NCBI RefSeq assembly: GCF_002269125.1
Contig: NZ_NQKI01000015.1
Location: 1 to 64,000, forward strand
Reading direction: 5' to 3'
Length of the DNA stretch: 64,000 nucleotides
Source: Pseudomonas lundensis
GTDB lineage: Bacteria; Pseudomonadota; Gammaproteobacteria; Pseudomonadales; Pseudomonadaceae
Under the pieces are notes generated by a model. The model saw nothing but the letters and a program-made list of their open reading frames with translations. It had not been told where the DNA came from and searched no databases. How positions within the stretch are numbered: position 1 is the stretch's first letter; the number at the start of each line of letters is the position of its first letter. The translations under genes were made by a program, and so were the position numbers. This document shows positions 8,925-19,973 of this stretch, piece by piece.

Positions 8925-11900
8925 ATGGACGTCGGCAGAAGACAGTTCGTCAAACTTTGTACGGCCGGTGTAGCCACGGCCACAGTTGCATCACTCGGGT
9001 TTGCCCCCGGTCTTGCTCAAGCAGATCCCTCCCGCCAATACAAACTGTTACGCGCCAAAGAAACCCGTAACAACTGCACCTATTGCTCGGTGGGTTGCGG
9101 GATCTTGATGTACAGCCTGGGTGACGGCGCGAAGAACGTCAAAGCCCGCATCTTCCATATCGAAGGCGACCCGGATCACCCGGTCAGCCGAGGCTCGCTG
9201 TGCCCCAAAGGCGCTGGCCTGATTGACTTCATCTACAGCGAACAGCGTCTTAAATACCCGGAATACCGCGCCCCCGGCTCCAACGAGTGGCAACGCATCA
9301 GTTGGGACGAAGCCATCACCCGTATCACCCGTTTGATGAAAGACGACCGGGACGCCAACTTTATCGAAAAGAACGCCGACGGCGTGACCGTTAACCGCTG
9401 GTTGACCACGGGCATGCTGTGCTCGTCGGCGGCCAGTAACGAAACCGGCTTCCTCGATCAACGTTTCACCCGTGCGCTGGGCATGCTCGGCATCGATTGC
9501 CAGGCGCGGCTGTGTCACGCACCTACTGTATCGGCCCTGGCGCCAACGTTGGGCCGCGGTGCGATGACCAACAACTGGGTTGATATCAAAAATGCCAACG
9601 TGGTGCTGATCATGGGCGGCAACCCCGCCGAAGCGCACCCGGTGGGTTTCAAATGGGTGGTCGAAGCCAAGATCCGTAATGGCGCCAAAGTCATCGTGGT
9701 CGATCCGCGCTTCAACCGCAGTGCTGCGGTGGCGGATCTCTACTCGCCGATCCGCGCTGGGTCTGACATTGCCTTCCTGATGGGCATGATCAACTACCTG
9801 ATCACCCATGACCGCATTCACCATGAGTATGTGCGGGCCTACACCAACGCGCCGCTGATCGTGCGTGACAGCTATACCTTCGAAGAAGGCCTGTTCAGCG
9901 GTTTTGATCCGGCCAAAAAGCAATACGATCGCAGCGAATGGATGTATGAAGTCGACGAAAACGGCTTCGCCCGACGCGACGAAACCTACAGCCATCCGCG
10001 CTGTGTGTGGAACCTGCTTAAAGCCCACGTCAGCCGTTACACGCCCGACGTCGTGACTGACATTTGCGGCACGCCTAAAGAAGACTTCCTGGAAATTTGC
10101 CGCATCATCGGTGAAACCAGTGTGCCGAATCGCACCACGACCTTCCTCTATGCGCTGGGTTGGACTCACCACTCCAGTGGCGTGCAGATGATTCGCGGTG
10201 CCGGAATGATTCAATTGCTGCTCGGCAACATCGGCATGGCTGGCGGCGGCGTTAACGCCTTGCGCGGCCACTCCAATATTCAGGGTTACACCGACATTGG
10301 GCTGCTGTCGTTGCGGTTGCCGGGCTACATGAATTTGCCCAGTGACCAGCAAACCGATTTGGCCACTTACCTCAAACAAACCACACCCAAGGCCTTGTTG
10401 CCCGAACAGGTCAACTACTACCAAAACACGCCAAAATTTTTCACCAGCATGATGAAAACCTTCTGGGGTGATAACGCTACCACAGCCAACGACTGGGGGT
10501 TTGACTGGTTGCCCAAGTGGGATAAAAGTTACGACGTGTTGCGCTATCTGGAGATGATGTACGACGGGCAGGTCAATGGGTACATTGCCCAAGGCTTCAA
10601 CCCGATTGCGGCCTTCCCGGACAAAAACAAGGCCAGCGCCGCGTTGTCCAAACTCAAGTACCTGGTGATCATTGACCCGCTGGTGACCGAGACCTCCAGC
10701 TTCTGGAAGAACTACGGCGACCAGAACGACGTCGATACCGCCAGCATCAAGACCGAAGTGTTCCGTTTGCCATCCTCCTGTTTTGCCGAAGAAAACGGCT
10801 CCATCGTCAACTCGGGCCGCTGGCTGCAATGGCATTGGGCAGGTGCAGCGCCGCCGAATGAAGCGTGGCATGACGGCAAAATTTTGGGCCATCTGTTCGT
10901 CAAACTTCGCCAGATGTATGAGCAAGAAGGTGGCGCTAACCCCGCGCCGCTGTTGAACATGGCGTGGAATTACCGTGACCCGCTGGACCCCACGCCCGAA
11001 GAAGTGGCGCAAGAGGCCAACGGCTTTGCACTGGAAGATCTCAAAGACGCACAGGGCAATGTCACGGTGCGTAAAGGGGAATTGCTCAGCGACTTCTCGC
11101 AATTGCGCGATGACGGCACCACCGCCAGTTTCAACTGGATATTTGCCGGCTCCTGGACCCCGCAAGGCAACCAGATGGCACGCCGCGACAACGCCGACCC
11201 ATCAGGCCTGGGCAGTACGCTGGGCTGGGCCTGGGCGTGGCCGCAAAACCGTCGCATCCTCTACAACCGTGCGTCAGCCGACCCTCAAGGCAAGCCTTGG
11301 GACCCGGCGCGCAAAATCATTGAGTGGAACGGCCAGCGCTGGACCGGCATCGATGTGCCGGACTTCCCGGCCACCCTGCCGCCCGGCAGTAAGGCCAGCC
11401 CATTCATCATGCTGCCTGAAGGGGTAGGGCGTTTATACGCCATTGATACGTTGGTGGACGGTCCGTTCCCGGAACATTACGAGCCGACGGAATCACCCAC
11501 AGGGCGCAACCCGCTGCACCCGAGTACGGTTTACAACCCTACGGTGCGTATTTTTCCTTACGACCAGGCGCGACTGGGGACAGCAGCAGAATTTCCGTAC
11601 GTCGCCACCACGTACTCGATCACGGAACTGTTCCGCCATTGGACCAAACACTCGCGTATCAACGCCGTGTTGCAGCCGGAACAGTTCATTGAGATTGGCG
11701 AAAACCTGGCGAATAAGAAAGGCATTGTCCAGGGTGACTGGGTCAAGGTCAGCACCAAGCGCGGCTACATCAAGGCCAAAGCGGTGGTGACCAAACGCAT
11801 CCGCACCCTGCAAGTGGGCGGGCAGGAGGTCGATACCATCGGCATTCCGTGCCATTGGGGATACGAAGGGGAAACCCGCAAGGGCTACCTGGCCAACACC

Positions 11901-11978
11901 CTGACCCCAGCCATCGGCGACGCGAATGCGCAGACGCCTGAGTACAAGGCTTTCCTTGTCAACGTGGAAAAGGCGTAA
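8925..11978 (+). CDS. fdnG: Formate dehydrogenase-N catalytic (alpha) subunit, cysteine form
   Basis: A 1017-aa periplasmic molybdopterin enzyme that oxidises formate to CO2. The start is the ATG at 8925, preceded by GAGGAG; the longer frame is not used. A Tat signal (GRRQFVKLC) leads into a [4Fe-4S] motif (CTYCSVGCG, then CPKGAG) and the bis-MGD domains. At residue 197 (codon 9513-9515, TGT) it has Cys in QARLCHAPT, exactly where E. coli FdnG and FdoG have selenocysteine, so no UGA recoding is needed. Otherwise it aligns along its whole length with FdnG/FdoG. It is first in a tight fdnGHI-fdhE operon. Confidence 0.96.
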   Translation: MDVGRRQFVKLCTAGVATATVASLGFAPGLAQADPSRQYKLLRAKETRNNCTYCSVGCGILMYSLGDGAKNVKARIFHIEGDPDHPVSRGSLCPKGAGLIDFIYSEQRLKYPEYRAPGSNEWQRISWDEAITRITRLMKDDRDANFIEKNADGVTVNRWLTTGMLCSSAASNETGFLDQRFTRALGMLGIDCQARLCHAPTVSALAPTLGRGAMTNNWVDIKNANVVLIMGGNPAEAHPVGFKWVVEAKIRNGAKVIVVDPRFNRSAAVADLYSPIRAGSDIAFLMGMINYLITHDRIHHEYVRAYTNAPLIVRDSYTFEEGLFSGFDPAKKQYDRSEWMYEVDENGFARRDETYSHPRCVWNLLKAHVSRYTPDVVTDICGTPKEDFLEICRIIGETSVPNRTTTFLYALGWTHHSSGVQMIRGAGMIQLLLGNIGMAGGGVNALRGHSNIQGYTDIGLLSLRLPGYMNLPSDQQTDLATYLKQTTPKALLPEQVNYYQNTPKFFTSMMKTFWGDNATTANDWGFDWLPKWDKSYDVLRYLEMMYDGQVNGYIAQGFNPIAAFPDKNKASAALSKLKYLVIIDPLVTETSSFWKNYGDQNDVDTASIKTEVFRLPSSCFAEENGSIVNSGRWLQWHWAGAAPPNEAWHDGKILGHLFVKLRQMYEQEGGANPAPLLNMAWNYRDPLDPTPEEVAQEANGFALEDLKDAQGNVTVRKGELLSDFSQLRDDGTTASFNWIFAGSWTPQGNQMARRDNADPSGLGSTLGWAWAWPQNRRILYNRASADPQGKPWDPARKIIEWNGQRWTGIDVPDFPATLPPGSKASPFIMLPEGVGRLYAIDTLVDGPFPEHYEPTESPTGRNPLHPSTVYNPTVRIFPYDQARLGTAAEFPYVATTYSITELFRHWTKHSRINAVLQPEQFIEIGENLANKKGIVQGDWVKVSTKRGYIKAKAVVTKRIRTLQVGGQEVDTIGIPCHWGYEGETRKGYLANTLTPAIGDANAQTPEYKAFLVNVEKA

Positions 11979-11990
11979 GGGAGAAAGCTC

Positions 11991-12917
11991 ATGTCCATGC
12001 AATCCCAAGACATTATCAAGCGCTCTGCGACCAATAGCCTGACGCCCGCCCCACAGGTGCGTGACAGTGAAGTGCACGTGGCCAAACTGATCGACGTCAC
12101 CATCTGCATCGGCTGCAAGGCCTGCCAGGTGGCGTGCGGTGAGTGGAACGACCTGCGAGATGAGGTTGGTCATAACGTGGGGGTTTATGACAACCCGGCG
12201 GACTTGTCGGCCGAAACCTGGACCCTGATGCGTTTCGACGAGGTGGAAGACGAAAACGGCAAGCTTGAATGGCTCATCCGCAAGGACGGCTGCATGCACT
12301 GCGCTGACCCAGGCTGCCTCAAAGCGTGTCCGGCGCCGGGGGCGATCGTGCAATATGCCAACGGCATTGTCGATTTTCGCTCGGACCACTGCATCGGGTG
12401 TGGCTATTGCATCGCAGGCTGTCCGTTCGATGTGCCGCGCATCAGCAAGAAGGACAACAAAGCCTATAAGTGCACGTTGTGCATTGACCGCGTGAGCGTG
12501 GGTCAGGAGCCGGCCTGTGTTAAGACGTGCCCGACCGGGGCCATCAACTTCGGCAGCAAAGCCGACATGAAACACTTGGCCAATGAGCGGGTGGCCGAAC
12601 TCAACACCCGCGGTTTCGCACATGCCGGGGTGTATGACCCACAAGGCGTGGGCGGCACCCACGTGATGTACGTGTTGCAACATGCCGACAAACCGCAGCT
12701 TTACCACAATCTGCCAGCCGACCCTCGGATCAGCAATGTGGTGGAAGGCTGGAAAGGCTGGCTCAAGCCCGTCGCCGCAGTGGCGTTTTTTGCCACCTTG
12801 GCAGGCACGCTGTTCCACTACGTTGGCGTAGGACCGTTGACCACCGATGAGTCGGACGACGACATCGACGCTGATAAAAAAGCCCCCACGCCCACGGAAC
12901 AGGAGAAGCACTCATGA
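11991..12917 (+). CDS. fdnH: Formate dehydrogenase-N iron-sulfur (beta) subunit
   Basis: A 308-aa electron-transfer subunit (also named fdxH) carrying four [4Fe-4S] clusters: [40 protein letters not shown] and CTLCIDR...CVKTCP. A C-terminal membrane helix (about 257-277) anchors it on the periplasmic side, followed by an acidic cytoplasmic tail. It passes electrons from FdnG to the haem b of FdnI. It starts 12 bp after fdnG and overlaps fdnI by four bases (ATGA), which indicates translational coupling. Confidence 0.96.
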   Translation: MSMQSQDIIKRSATNSLTPAPQVRDSEVHVAKLIDVTICIGCKACQVACGEWNDLRDEVGHNVGVYDNPADLSAETWTLMRFDEVEDENGKLEWLIRKDGCMHCADPGCLKACPAPGAIVQYANGIVDFRSDHCIGCGYCIAGCPFDVPRISKKDNKAYKCTLCIDRVSVGQEPACVKTCPTGAINFGSKADMKHLANERVAELNTRGFAHAGVYDPQGVGGTHVMYVLQHADKPQLYHNLPADPRISNVVEGWKGWLKPVAAVAFFATLAGTLFHYVGVGPLTTDESDDDIDADKKAPTPTEQEKHS

Positions 12918-13549
12918 ACCCTAAAGACATGATTCTGCGTACCCCGTTTGCCGAGCGCATGTGCCACTGGCTGATGGTCATTTGTTTCATGTTGGTGGCG
13001 CTGTCGGGGTTGTCGTGGTTTTTCCCGTCGATGAGCTGGCTTAGCCATGTATTGGGCACTCCGCAGCTGGCGCGGATCCTGCACCCGTTCCTGGGTGTGG
13101 TGGTGTTTTTGGCCCTCATGTTCCTGTTCGTGCGATTGGTGAAGTACAACATGCCAGAACCCCAAGACCGCCTGTGGTTCGCCAACGTCAAGGATGTCCT
13201 GATGGGCCGTCACACCACGTCGTTGCAGGTGGGTAAATACAATGCAGGGCAAAAGCTGTTGTTCTGGGGAATCATGGGCCTGATCACGCTGTTGTTGATC
13301 AGTGGCATTTTGATCTGGCGTCCTTACTTTGCGCCGTTTTTCCCGATTCCAGTGATACGCGTCGGGGCGCTGATGCATTCATTGACCGGTATTTGCCTGA
13401 TCCTGCTGGTTATTGGCCACGCCTATATGGGGTTTTGGGTCAAAGGCTCGATCGGCGGCATGGTCACCGGTTACGTCTCGCGCAAGTGGGCTAAAACCCA
13501 CCACGATCGCTGGTTTAAACAGATTGATTCGAAGAAGGACCATCCATGA
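12914..13549 (+). CDS. fdnI: Formate dehydrogenase-N cytochrome b556 (gamma) subunit
   Basis: A 211-aa inner-membrane protein with four hydrophobic helices and conserved histidines near the ends (RMCHWLMV and [17 protein letters not shown]) that hold two b haems. It delivers electrons from the beta subunit to quinone. The C-terminal stretch [23 protein letters not shown] is typical of the FDH gamma family. It overlaps both neighbours by four bases. Confidence 0.95.
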   Translation: MNPKDMILRTPFAERMCHWLMVICFMLVALSGLSWFFPSMSWLSHVLGTPQLARILHPFLGVVVFLALMFLFVRLVKYNMPEPQDRLWFANVKDVLMGRHTTSLQVGKYNAGQKLLFWGIMGLITLLLISGILIWRPYFAPFFPIPVIRVGALMHSLTGICLILLVIGHAYMGFWVKGSIGGMVTGYVSRKWAKTHHDRWFKQIDSKKDHP

Positions 13550-14454
13550 GCAGCATCAAGCTGACGCCGATTGAAACACCTACCGGTGGAATCGGCCGGA
13601 TTACGCCCTTGTTGTTGCCCTCGCTCAAACAACGTTATCAGCGGCGCGCCGAACGTTTGCAGGCGCTGGCCATCGACCATCCAATGGCGGACTACCTGAA
13701 CTTTGTGGCGCGCCTGGTTCAGGCGCAGCAACACGTCCTGGTACAGCATCCATTGCCTGCACAGTGGGTTGATGCGGCCACTGCGCGCATGGGGCAAGGA
13801 GGTGCACCGCTGGATTACGTCACACTGCCACGCGACGGCTATTGGCAAGAGGTGTTGTTGGCCATGCTCGATCAACTGCCTCAAGCCACTGATGCAGTTG
13901 AGGAGGTGATTGCCGGGTTACGTGATACCCAAGCCGATCAACTGGACCGTCAGGCCAGCGCACTGCTCAGTGGCCATCACAGCGAAGTCGGCAGTGGCAG
14001 AGCGCTGTTTATCTGGGCGGCGCTCTCGTTGTATTGGACGCAGCTGGCCGCGCAATTACCGGCAAGCGGGCACGCTGACTATGGTGAGCATCGCCAGTTT
14101 TGCCCGGTGTGTAATAGCGAACCATCGACCAGCGTGGTGTTGGGTGGTGCTCAAAATGGGCTTAGGTATTTGCATTGCCGCTTGTGTGAAAGCCGTTGGC
14201 ACATGGTCAGAGCCAAATGCAGCAATTGCGAGCAGACTGGCAACCTCGACTATTGGTCGCTGGACAGTAAAGAAGCCAGCATCAAGGCTGAAAGCTGTCT
14301 GGATTGTCACAGTTACCTGAAGGTCTTGTACCTGGACCGGGATTCAACGCTGGAAACCTTCGCAGATGACCTGGCCTCACTGATGCTCGATGCCAAAATT
14401 GAAGAGCAAGGGTTTGCCCGCAGCGGGCTGAACCCATTTTTGTTCCCAGGCTAG
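13546..14454 (+). CDS. fdhE: Formate dehydrogenase accessory protein FdhE
   Basis: A 302-aa cytoplasmic maturation factor needed for active Tat-exported formate dehydrogenases. Its C-terminal rubredoxin-like half has four CxxC pairs: CPVC, CRLC, CSNC and CLDC. It overlaps fdnI (ATGA) and closes the operon. In several pseudomonads selA and selB follow fdhE; here a divergent LysR gene follows instead, which fits the Cys form of FdnG. Confidence 0.95.
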   Translation: MSSIKLTPIETPTGGIGRITPLLLPSLKQRYQRRAERLQALAIDHPMADYLNFVARLVQAQQHVLVQHPLPAQWVDAATARMGQGGAPLDYVTLPRDGYWQEVLLAMLDQLPQATDAVEEVIAGLRDTQADQLDRQASALLSGHHSEVGSGRALFIWAALSLYWTQLAAQLPASGHADYGEHRQFCPVCNSEPSTSVVLGGAQNGLRYLHCRLCESRWHMVRAKCSNCEQTGNLDYWSLDSKEASIKAESCLDCHSYLKVLYLDRDSTLETFADDLASLMLDAKIEEQGFARSGLNPFLFPG

Positions 14455-14475
14455 GCGATGCCACTGAAGAAAACG

Positions 14476-14506
14476 GTGCCGGGTCGTGTGCCGGGTCGTG
14501 TGCCGG
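14476..14506. repeat. Short 12-bp tandem repeat after fdhE
   Basis: GTGCCGGGTCGT occurs twice in tandem, with a third partial copy (GTGCCGG). It is in the short gap between fdhE and the LysR gene and has no recognised function. Confidence 0.6.
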
Positions 14507-14573
14507 CCAGGCAGCCTGCTCAGCCACGCTGACGGCATATCGGTTGAAACCGCTGGCGGTGTCAATGCGTAAA

Positions 14574-15533
14574 TCAGTGGTTGCGTGCAGTCAACGCCTG
14601 AGCCCAATGCGCCGGGTCATTCACCGTGGCCTGGTGCGCTTCAAGCATGCCGGGTATTTCCTGTTTGAGAAATTCGACCCAGGTTTTGACTTTAGCATCC
14701 AGAAATCGGCGTGAAGGGTAGAGCGCGTAAATGCTTTTTTCGTGCAGCCGGTAGTGCGGCAACAAGCGCACCAAGCCTTTGCGTTTGTATGAGTCCACGG
14801 CAACGTAATCGGGCAGCAAGCACACGCCGAGTCCTGCTTCAGCGGCCTGGGCCATGGCTTCTGCGACATTGACCTGAAACACCTCGCCGGGGCGTACGGA
14901 TTGCTCACCCTGCTCATCACGGAATACCCAGCTATCCGTAAACATCGGATCGACCAGATGCAGGCAGCGGTGGTTGGCAAGGTCGTCAGGCGTTTGCGGA
15001 ATACCATAGCGCTCGAGGTAGGAGGGCGCGGCACTGATCACGCTGGAGATAGTGCCCAGCGCTTGGCCTACCAGCTCGGAGTCGGGCAAGTGAGAAGACA
15101 GCGTGATGACCACATCATGGCCTTCTTCGAGTAAATCGGGCTGACGCTGTGAAAGGGTCAAATCCACATTGACCTCTGGATACAGTTGCGCATAACGCGC
15201 CACCAACGGCGCAAGCAGTTGGATGCCTATGCCGGTGGTTGATTGCACCCGCAAATGACCACGCGGTGTTAAGTGCGCGCCACCGGCTTCAGCATTGGCG
15301 TCTTCAACTTCGGCCAATATCAGGCGGCAACGTTCCAGGTAGCGGGTTCCGACTTCGGTCAGCGCCAGACGCCGTGTGCTGCGTTGCAGCAAGCGTGCCT
15401 GCAGCGAGGCTTCCAGTTCACTCAACAGACGCGAAGTTTGCGCCGTGGAGTAGCCTAATACCTGAGCAGCGGCCGTGAAGCTGCCGGTTTCGACCACTCG
15501 CACGAAAACCCGCATCGCCTGAAAAATATCCAT
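14574..15533 (-). CDS. LysR-family transcriptional regulator
   Basis: A 319-aa LTTR with the N-terminal winged helix (FVRVVETGSFTAAAQVLGYSTAQTSRLLSELE) and a periplasmic-binding-like effector domain (about 90-300). The pattern resembles the CrgA/AaeR-type subgroup common in Pseudomonas, but no target gene is obvious: fdhE is convergent on one side and a wzz-like gene lies 447 bp away on the other. No effector is predicted. Confidence 0.88.
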   Translation of the reverse strand: MDIFQAMRVFVRVVETGSFTAAAQVLGYSTAQTSRLLSELEASLQARLLQRSTRRLALTEVGTRYLERCRLILAEVEDANAEAGGAHLTPRGHLRVQSTTGIGIQLLAPLVARYAQLYPEVNVDLTLSQRQPDLLEEGHDVVITLSSHLPDSELVGQALGTISSVISAAPSYLERYGIPQTPDDLANHRCLHLVDPMFTDSWVFRDEQGEQSVRPGEVFQVNVAEAMAQAAEAGLGVCLLPDYVAVDSYKRKGLVRLLPHYRLHEKSIYALYPSRRFLDAKVKTWVEFLKQEIPGMLEAHQATVNDPAHWAQALTARNH

Positions 15534-15979
15534 CCTGATTGTTGCTCCACACGTCAGCGTGTTTTTTTGTGGCGCAGATGATTACACAGGCAGGGAAAAT
15601 ATGCCGCTTTGACATCACGGGGCGTTTTATCCGCGTTCCGAACCTGAGGAACGCAGGCAGGCCTCATGGATGTTTACGGCACTAAACGATTGTCCCCAAT
15701 AGAAAGCGTTTGGATCCATTATTTATATAGGCTGGAAGGGCTGTATTTAGGCGCTGACTCAGAGATCGTCGTAGGAAGTTTCTTAACTTTTTGAAGTAAA
15801 TTGTCTTTCGGAATGAGAACGGATCTTTGTTTATAAGAAAATTACGAGATATCACTTTGGCATCACTTGATTTTGGCGCGGTATGTGCTTGATTCTAAAT
15901 GCAGGGATCTTTTTCTAGAATGGTCTGTCTGACGTAGCTTGAGAAAGGCCTAGCCGATAGGTGTTTAAACAGTCAAGCG
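15534..15979. other. 446-bp intergenic region between LysR gene and wzz
   Basis: This region carries no convincing gene. It contains a hairpin (GCGTTCC, 8-base loop, GGAACGC at 15633-15654) about 100 bp from the LysR start and a relatively AT-rich stretch at 15700-15900 that probably holds the wzz promoter. No RNA family was recognised. Confidence 0.5.
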
Positions 15980-17293
15980 GTGAACTTGCCAAGAAGTTCT
16001 ACTCACAAGGTGCATTTTTTGAAAACTATTCAGCATCCGCTAGCAGAAACTTCGACTGACGAAATTGATCTGTTTGCTCTGATTCAATCACTCTGGCAAC
16101 AAAAGAAACTGATCCTGGGCACCACCTGTGTGGTAGGCGCCCTGGCCTTGGGCTACGCCATGCTTGCTCCGCGTGAGTACCAGGCCAGCACCGTGCTCAG
16201 GCCGGCGGCGATCAATGAGTTGGATGCCCTCAACCGTTCGGAGGTCTACAAGCTGCCACCGACCGAAGCCCTGCTCAAAGTTGGTGCAGCGCTGGATTCC
16301 TACGAAACGCGCTTCAATTTTTTTGAATCGCATCTGGAACTGTTTGAGCCGTTGCAAAAAAAAGGAGTAACGCTCGAGCAAAGTTTCGAAATTTTTAACC
16401 GCGATGCCATCAACCTCATACAACCGGATCCAAAAAAGCAGGATTCGCTCAGCCCTTTCCTCAAATTGGAAATGACGTATCCCGAGAGTGTTGACGGGGT
16501 AAAAATTCTTAACGGTTTTGTTGAATACGCGATCAATAATCAGCGTGCCCAAATTGGTGCAGACCTCAAAGTCATCATTAATAACCGACTTAGAGAGCTG
16601 GAAGAAAAAATTGATGCTGCTCGCTCCGGTTACAAGTCAGATAAAGAAGGCAAGATTGCGACACTGATTGAAACCGATACGCTTGAGCGCGCAAAACTGA
16701 AAGATGAGTTGCAGGCATTGCGCCTGCAGTTAAAAACCGAACGCGAGTCGCGTATTGCACAGCTCTCGGAAGCCATTTCGATTGCACGTTCATTGGGTAT
16801 TACCCGTCCCACAACACCCTCTGCCATGTCGGACGCCGGTAAAGGCTCAACCCAAGTGATGCGCACGGAAATCACCTCTCAAAGCATTCCGTTGTATTTC
16901 ATGGGCACTCAAGCCCTTGAAGCCGAGCGCGCCGCGTTGCTTAAACGGACATCGGACGATTTCACCGACAAACGCATCTCAACCATCGGCAAAAAATTGC
17001 AGATGCTGGAGGTCAATCGACAGGTTGAACAGCTCGCAAAACGCTCGAATGAAGATTTGTTCCTGAAAAACATCGAGCCGCTGCGAGCTGAAGTTGTACG
17101 TCTTGGCAATTTGAATACCGACATGAGCAAGCTGGGAATTGTCAGCATCGATCGTAAGGCACAGACACCGGCCAGTCCGAGCAAGCCCAAAAAGGCGCTG
17201 ATTGTCGGGCTAGGTCTGATACTGGGTTGTTTGCTGGGGCTGGGCATCGCCACGGTGCGTTTTTTGGTTGTCAGCCGCCGTGTGGCGTCGTAA
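15980..17293 (+). CDS. Wzz/FepE-family polysaccharide chain-length determinant
   Basis: An up to 437-aa inner-membrane protein of the polysaccharide co-polymerase family, which sets O-antigen chain length. It has the family layout: an N-terminal membrane helix (about 47-68, after DEIDLFALIQSLWQQKK), a long periplasmic coiled-coil domain, and a C-terminal helix (about 408-430) preceded by a Pro-rich PASPSKPKK. The start is uncertain. The GTG at 15980 has no good ribosome site, whereas a TTG at 16019 has AAGG eight bases upstream and would give about 424 aa. It stands alone, away from any O-antigen cluster in this window. Confidence 0.85.
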   Translation: MNLPRSSTHKVHFLKTIQHPLAETSTDEIDLFALIQSLWQQKKLILGTTCVVGALALGYAMLAPREYQASTVLRPAAINELDALNRSEVYKLPPTEALLKVGAALDSYETRFNFFESHLELFEPLQKKGVTLEQSFEIFNRDAINLIQPDPKKQDSLSPFLKLEMTYPESVDGVKILNGFVEYAINNQRAQIGADLKVIINNRLRELEEKIDAARSGYKSDKEGKIATLIETDTLERAKLKDELQALRLQLKTERESRIAQLSEAISIARSLGITRPTTPSAMSDAGKGSTQVMRTEITSQSIPLYFMGTQALEAERAALLKRTSDDFTDKRISTIGKKLQMLEVNRQVEQLAKRSNEDLFLKNIEPLRAEVVRLGNLNTDMSKLGIVSIDRKAQTPASPSKPKKALIVGLGLILGCLLGLGIATVRFLVVSRRVAS

Positions 17294-17297
17294 TCGG

Positions 17298-18386
17298 TTA
17301 AAAAAGTACAGCGACAGATTTGATTTGCGCCCAAATCACTTGCCCTGGCACGAGTTTTAACTGATCCCGCGAGTACCGCGTGATGCGTGCCAGCAAGGCG
17401 GTACCGCCTGCATCCAGGCGTACCAGCCTGTGAGCCGGGTTGTCAGCAGGCGCCTCGCTGATGACCGTGGCCTGCAAGCAGTTAAGAATACTGCTGTGTT
17501 CGCCCGGCTTCAGGTTCAGGCTGATATCCCGGGCCTGAACCTTGATACGCAATGTCTGGCCTACCGCCAGAGGCCCATGAGCAACCCTCAGGCACTGTTC
17601 AGTGCCCGGCAGTTGCAGAGTTAGTAATTGGTAGTCAGCATCGTAGTGCGTGACCTGGCCTTCAATCACCACGCCTGCATCATCCCCTTGCGCCAACGGC
17701 AGATCGAGTCTGGAGAGTGTTTGAGCCAGCGGCCCGCAGGCCAGTGCTTTGCCTTCGCGGAGCAATACAATGTGGTCAGCCAGTCGTGCGACTTCCTCTT
17801 GTGAGTGACTGACATACAGCACCGGGATCTCCAGCTCTGCATGCAAACGCTCCAGATAGGGCAGTATTTCGCGCTTGCGTTGGCTGTCCAGCGCAGCGAG
17901 CGGTTCATCCATCAACAACAATTTTGGGCTGGTGAGCAAGGCGCGCGCAATCCCCACCCGCTGGCGCTCGCCCCCTGATAAATGCGCGGGGGCACGTTCA
18001 AGCAGGTGGCTGATGCCTAGTAATTGCGCGGCCTGAACCAACTCCACACGGCGCTCGTGGCGCGCAATGCGGCGCAACCCAAACTCAAGGTTGGCGCGTA
18101 CCGAAAGGTGGGGGAACAGGCTGGCCTCCTGGAAGATATAGCCCAATGAACGCTTATGAACAGGCATGAAGACATTGCGCGCGCTGTCTTGCCACACCTC
18201 CCCATTGATTTCGATATACGCCTCGCGAGCACGTTCAAGGCCCGCAATACAACGCAAACAGGTGGTTTTACCTGAGCCCGAATGGCCAAAAAGGGCTGTC
18301 ACGCCTTTGCCCGGCAGCTGGAGATCTACGTCCAGGGAAAAGCCGCTGTAACTCAGTGTGAGCCGCACATTAAGCTGCGAATGCAT
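17298..18386 (-). CDS. modC: Molybdate ABC transporter ATP-binding protein
   Basis: A 362-aa ATPase energising molybdate import. Walker A is GHSGSGKTT (34-42), the signature is LSGGERQRV, Walker B is LLLMDEP, and the H-loop is [10 protein letters not shown]-terminal molybdate-binding-protein (Mop/TOBE) domain covers about the last 70 residues. The start chosen is the ATG at 18386 with GGAG just upstream, four bases beyond the modB stop; longer frames run through modB and are not used. It is last in modABC. Confidence 0.95.
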   Translation of the reverse strand: MHSQLNVRLTLSYSGFSLDVDLQLPGKGVTALFGHSGSGKTTCLRCIAGLERAREAYIEINGEVWQDSARNVFMPVHKRSLGYIFQEASLFPHLSVRANLEFGLRRIARHERRVELVQAAQLLGISHLLERAPAHLSGGERQRVGIARALLTSPKLLLMDEPLAALDSQRKREILPYLERLHAELEIPVLYVSHSQEEVARLADHIVLLREGKALACGPLAQTLSRLDLPLAQGDDAGVVIEGQVTHYDADYQLLTLQLPGTEQCLRVAHGPLAVGQTLRIKVQARDISLNLKPGEHSSILNCLQATVISEAPADNPAHRLVRLDAGGTALLARITRYSRDQLKLVPGQVIWAQIKSVAVLF

Positions 18387-18388
18387 GT

Positions 18389-19069
18389 TCAGCTCCATTG
18401 GTTCGGGGGGCTGCGTTTGGAGTACAACGCCAGCAGAACGATAAAGGAAAACACCAGCATGGCCCCGGATAGCCAATGTGCCTGGGCATATTCCAGGGCT
18501 TCGACGTGATCGTAGATCTGCACAGAGACCACACGTGTTTTCTCAGGAATGTTGCCACCAATCATCAGCACTACACCGAATTCGCCCACTGTATGGGCAA
18601 ACCCGAGAATCGCAGCGGTAATAAAACCTGGACGTGCCAGCGGCAGCGTGACGTAGAAAAAGGTGTCCCAGGGATTGGCGCGCAGGGTCGCAGCCACCTC
18701 AAGCGGTCGTCGGCCGATTGCCATGAAGGCATTCTGCAAAGGCTGTACAACAAAAGGCAGGGAGTAAATCACGGAGCCGATTACCAGCCCGGCAAAGCTG
18801 AAGGTCAAGGTGCCGAGCCCCAGGAACTGGGTGAGCTGCCCCACAACGCCATTGGGGCCCATCGCCAATAGCAGGTAAAAACCGATCACTGTCGGTGGCA
18901 ACACCAGTGGTAAAGCCACCACTGCGCCCACAGGGCCGCGCCACCTCGACGTGGTGTGGGCCAGCCATAAAGCGAGTGGCGTCCCTATCACCAACAAAAT
19001 GGCGGTGGTCAGTGACGCCAGTTTCAGGGTCAGCCAAATGGCGGCGAAATCGGCACTGGACAGCGGCAT
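18389..19069 (-). CDS. modB: Molybdate ABC transporter permease
   Basis: A 226-aa membrane protein with five or six helices and the binding-protein-dependent permease loop ([25 protein letters not shown]), which docks ModC. The ATG at 19069 follows the modA stop directly (TAAATG arrangement), so the genes are translationally coupled. Confidence 0.95.
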   Translation of the reverse strand: MPLSSADFAAIWLTLKLASLTTAILLVIGTPLALWLAHTTSRWRGPVGAVVALPLVLPPTVIGFYLLLAMGPNGVVGQLTQFLGLGTLTFSFAGLVIGSVIYSLPFVVQPLQNAFMAIGRRPLEVAATLRANPWDTFFYVTLPLARPGFITAAILGFAHTVGEFGVVLMIGGNIPEKTRVVSVQIYDHVEALEYAQAHWLSGAMLVFSFIVLLALYSKRSPPNQWS

Positions 19070-19929
<860 letters not shown>

Positions 19930-19973
19930 CTTTGTTCTCAAATGGCCATCATGGTCGCCTGCGTAGGGGCACT

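Noticed and set aside
9048-11165. 705-codon open frame antisense to fdnG
   Set aside because: It is a shadow of the strongly conserved fdnG frame, low in complexity (His/Gln/Val-rich), with no ribosome site or family match.
11493-12911. 472-codon antisense frame across the fdnG end and fdnH
   Set aside because: It mirrors two well-supported genes and crosses their boundary; composition is typical of antisense frames in GC-rich DNA.
14476-14506. Possible CRISPR-like repeat
   Set aside because: Only two and a half copies with no spacers and no cas genes; simple tandem duplication.
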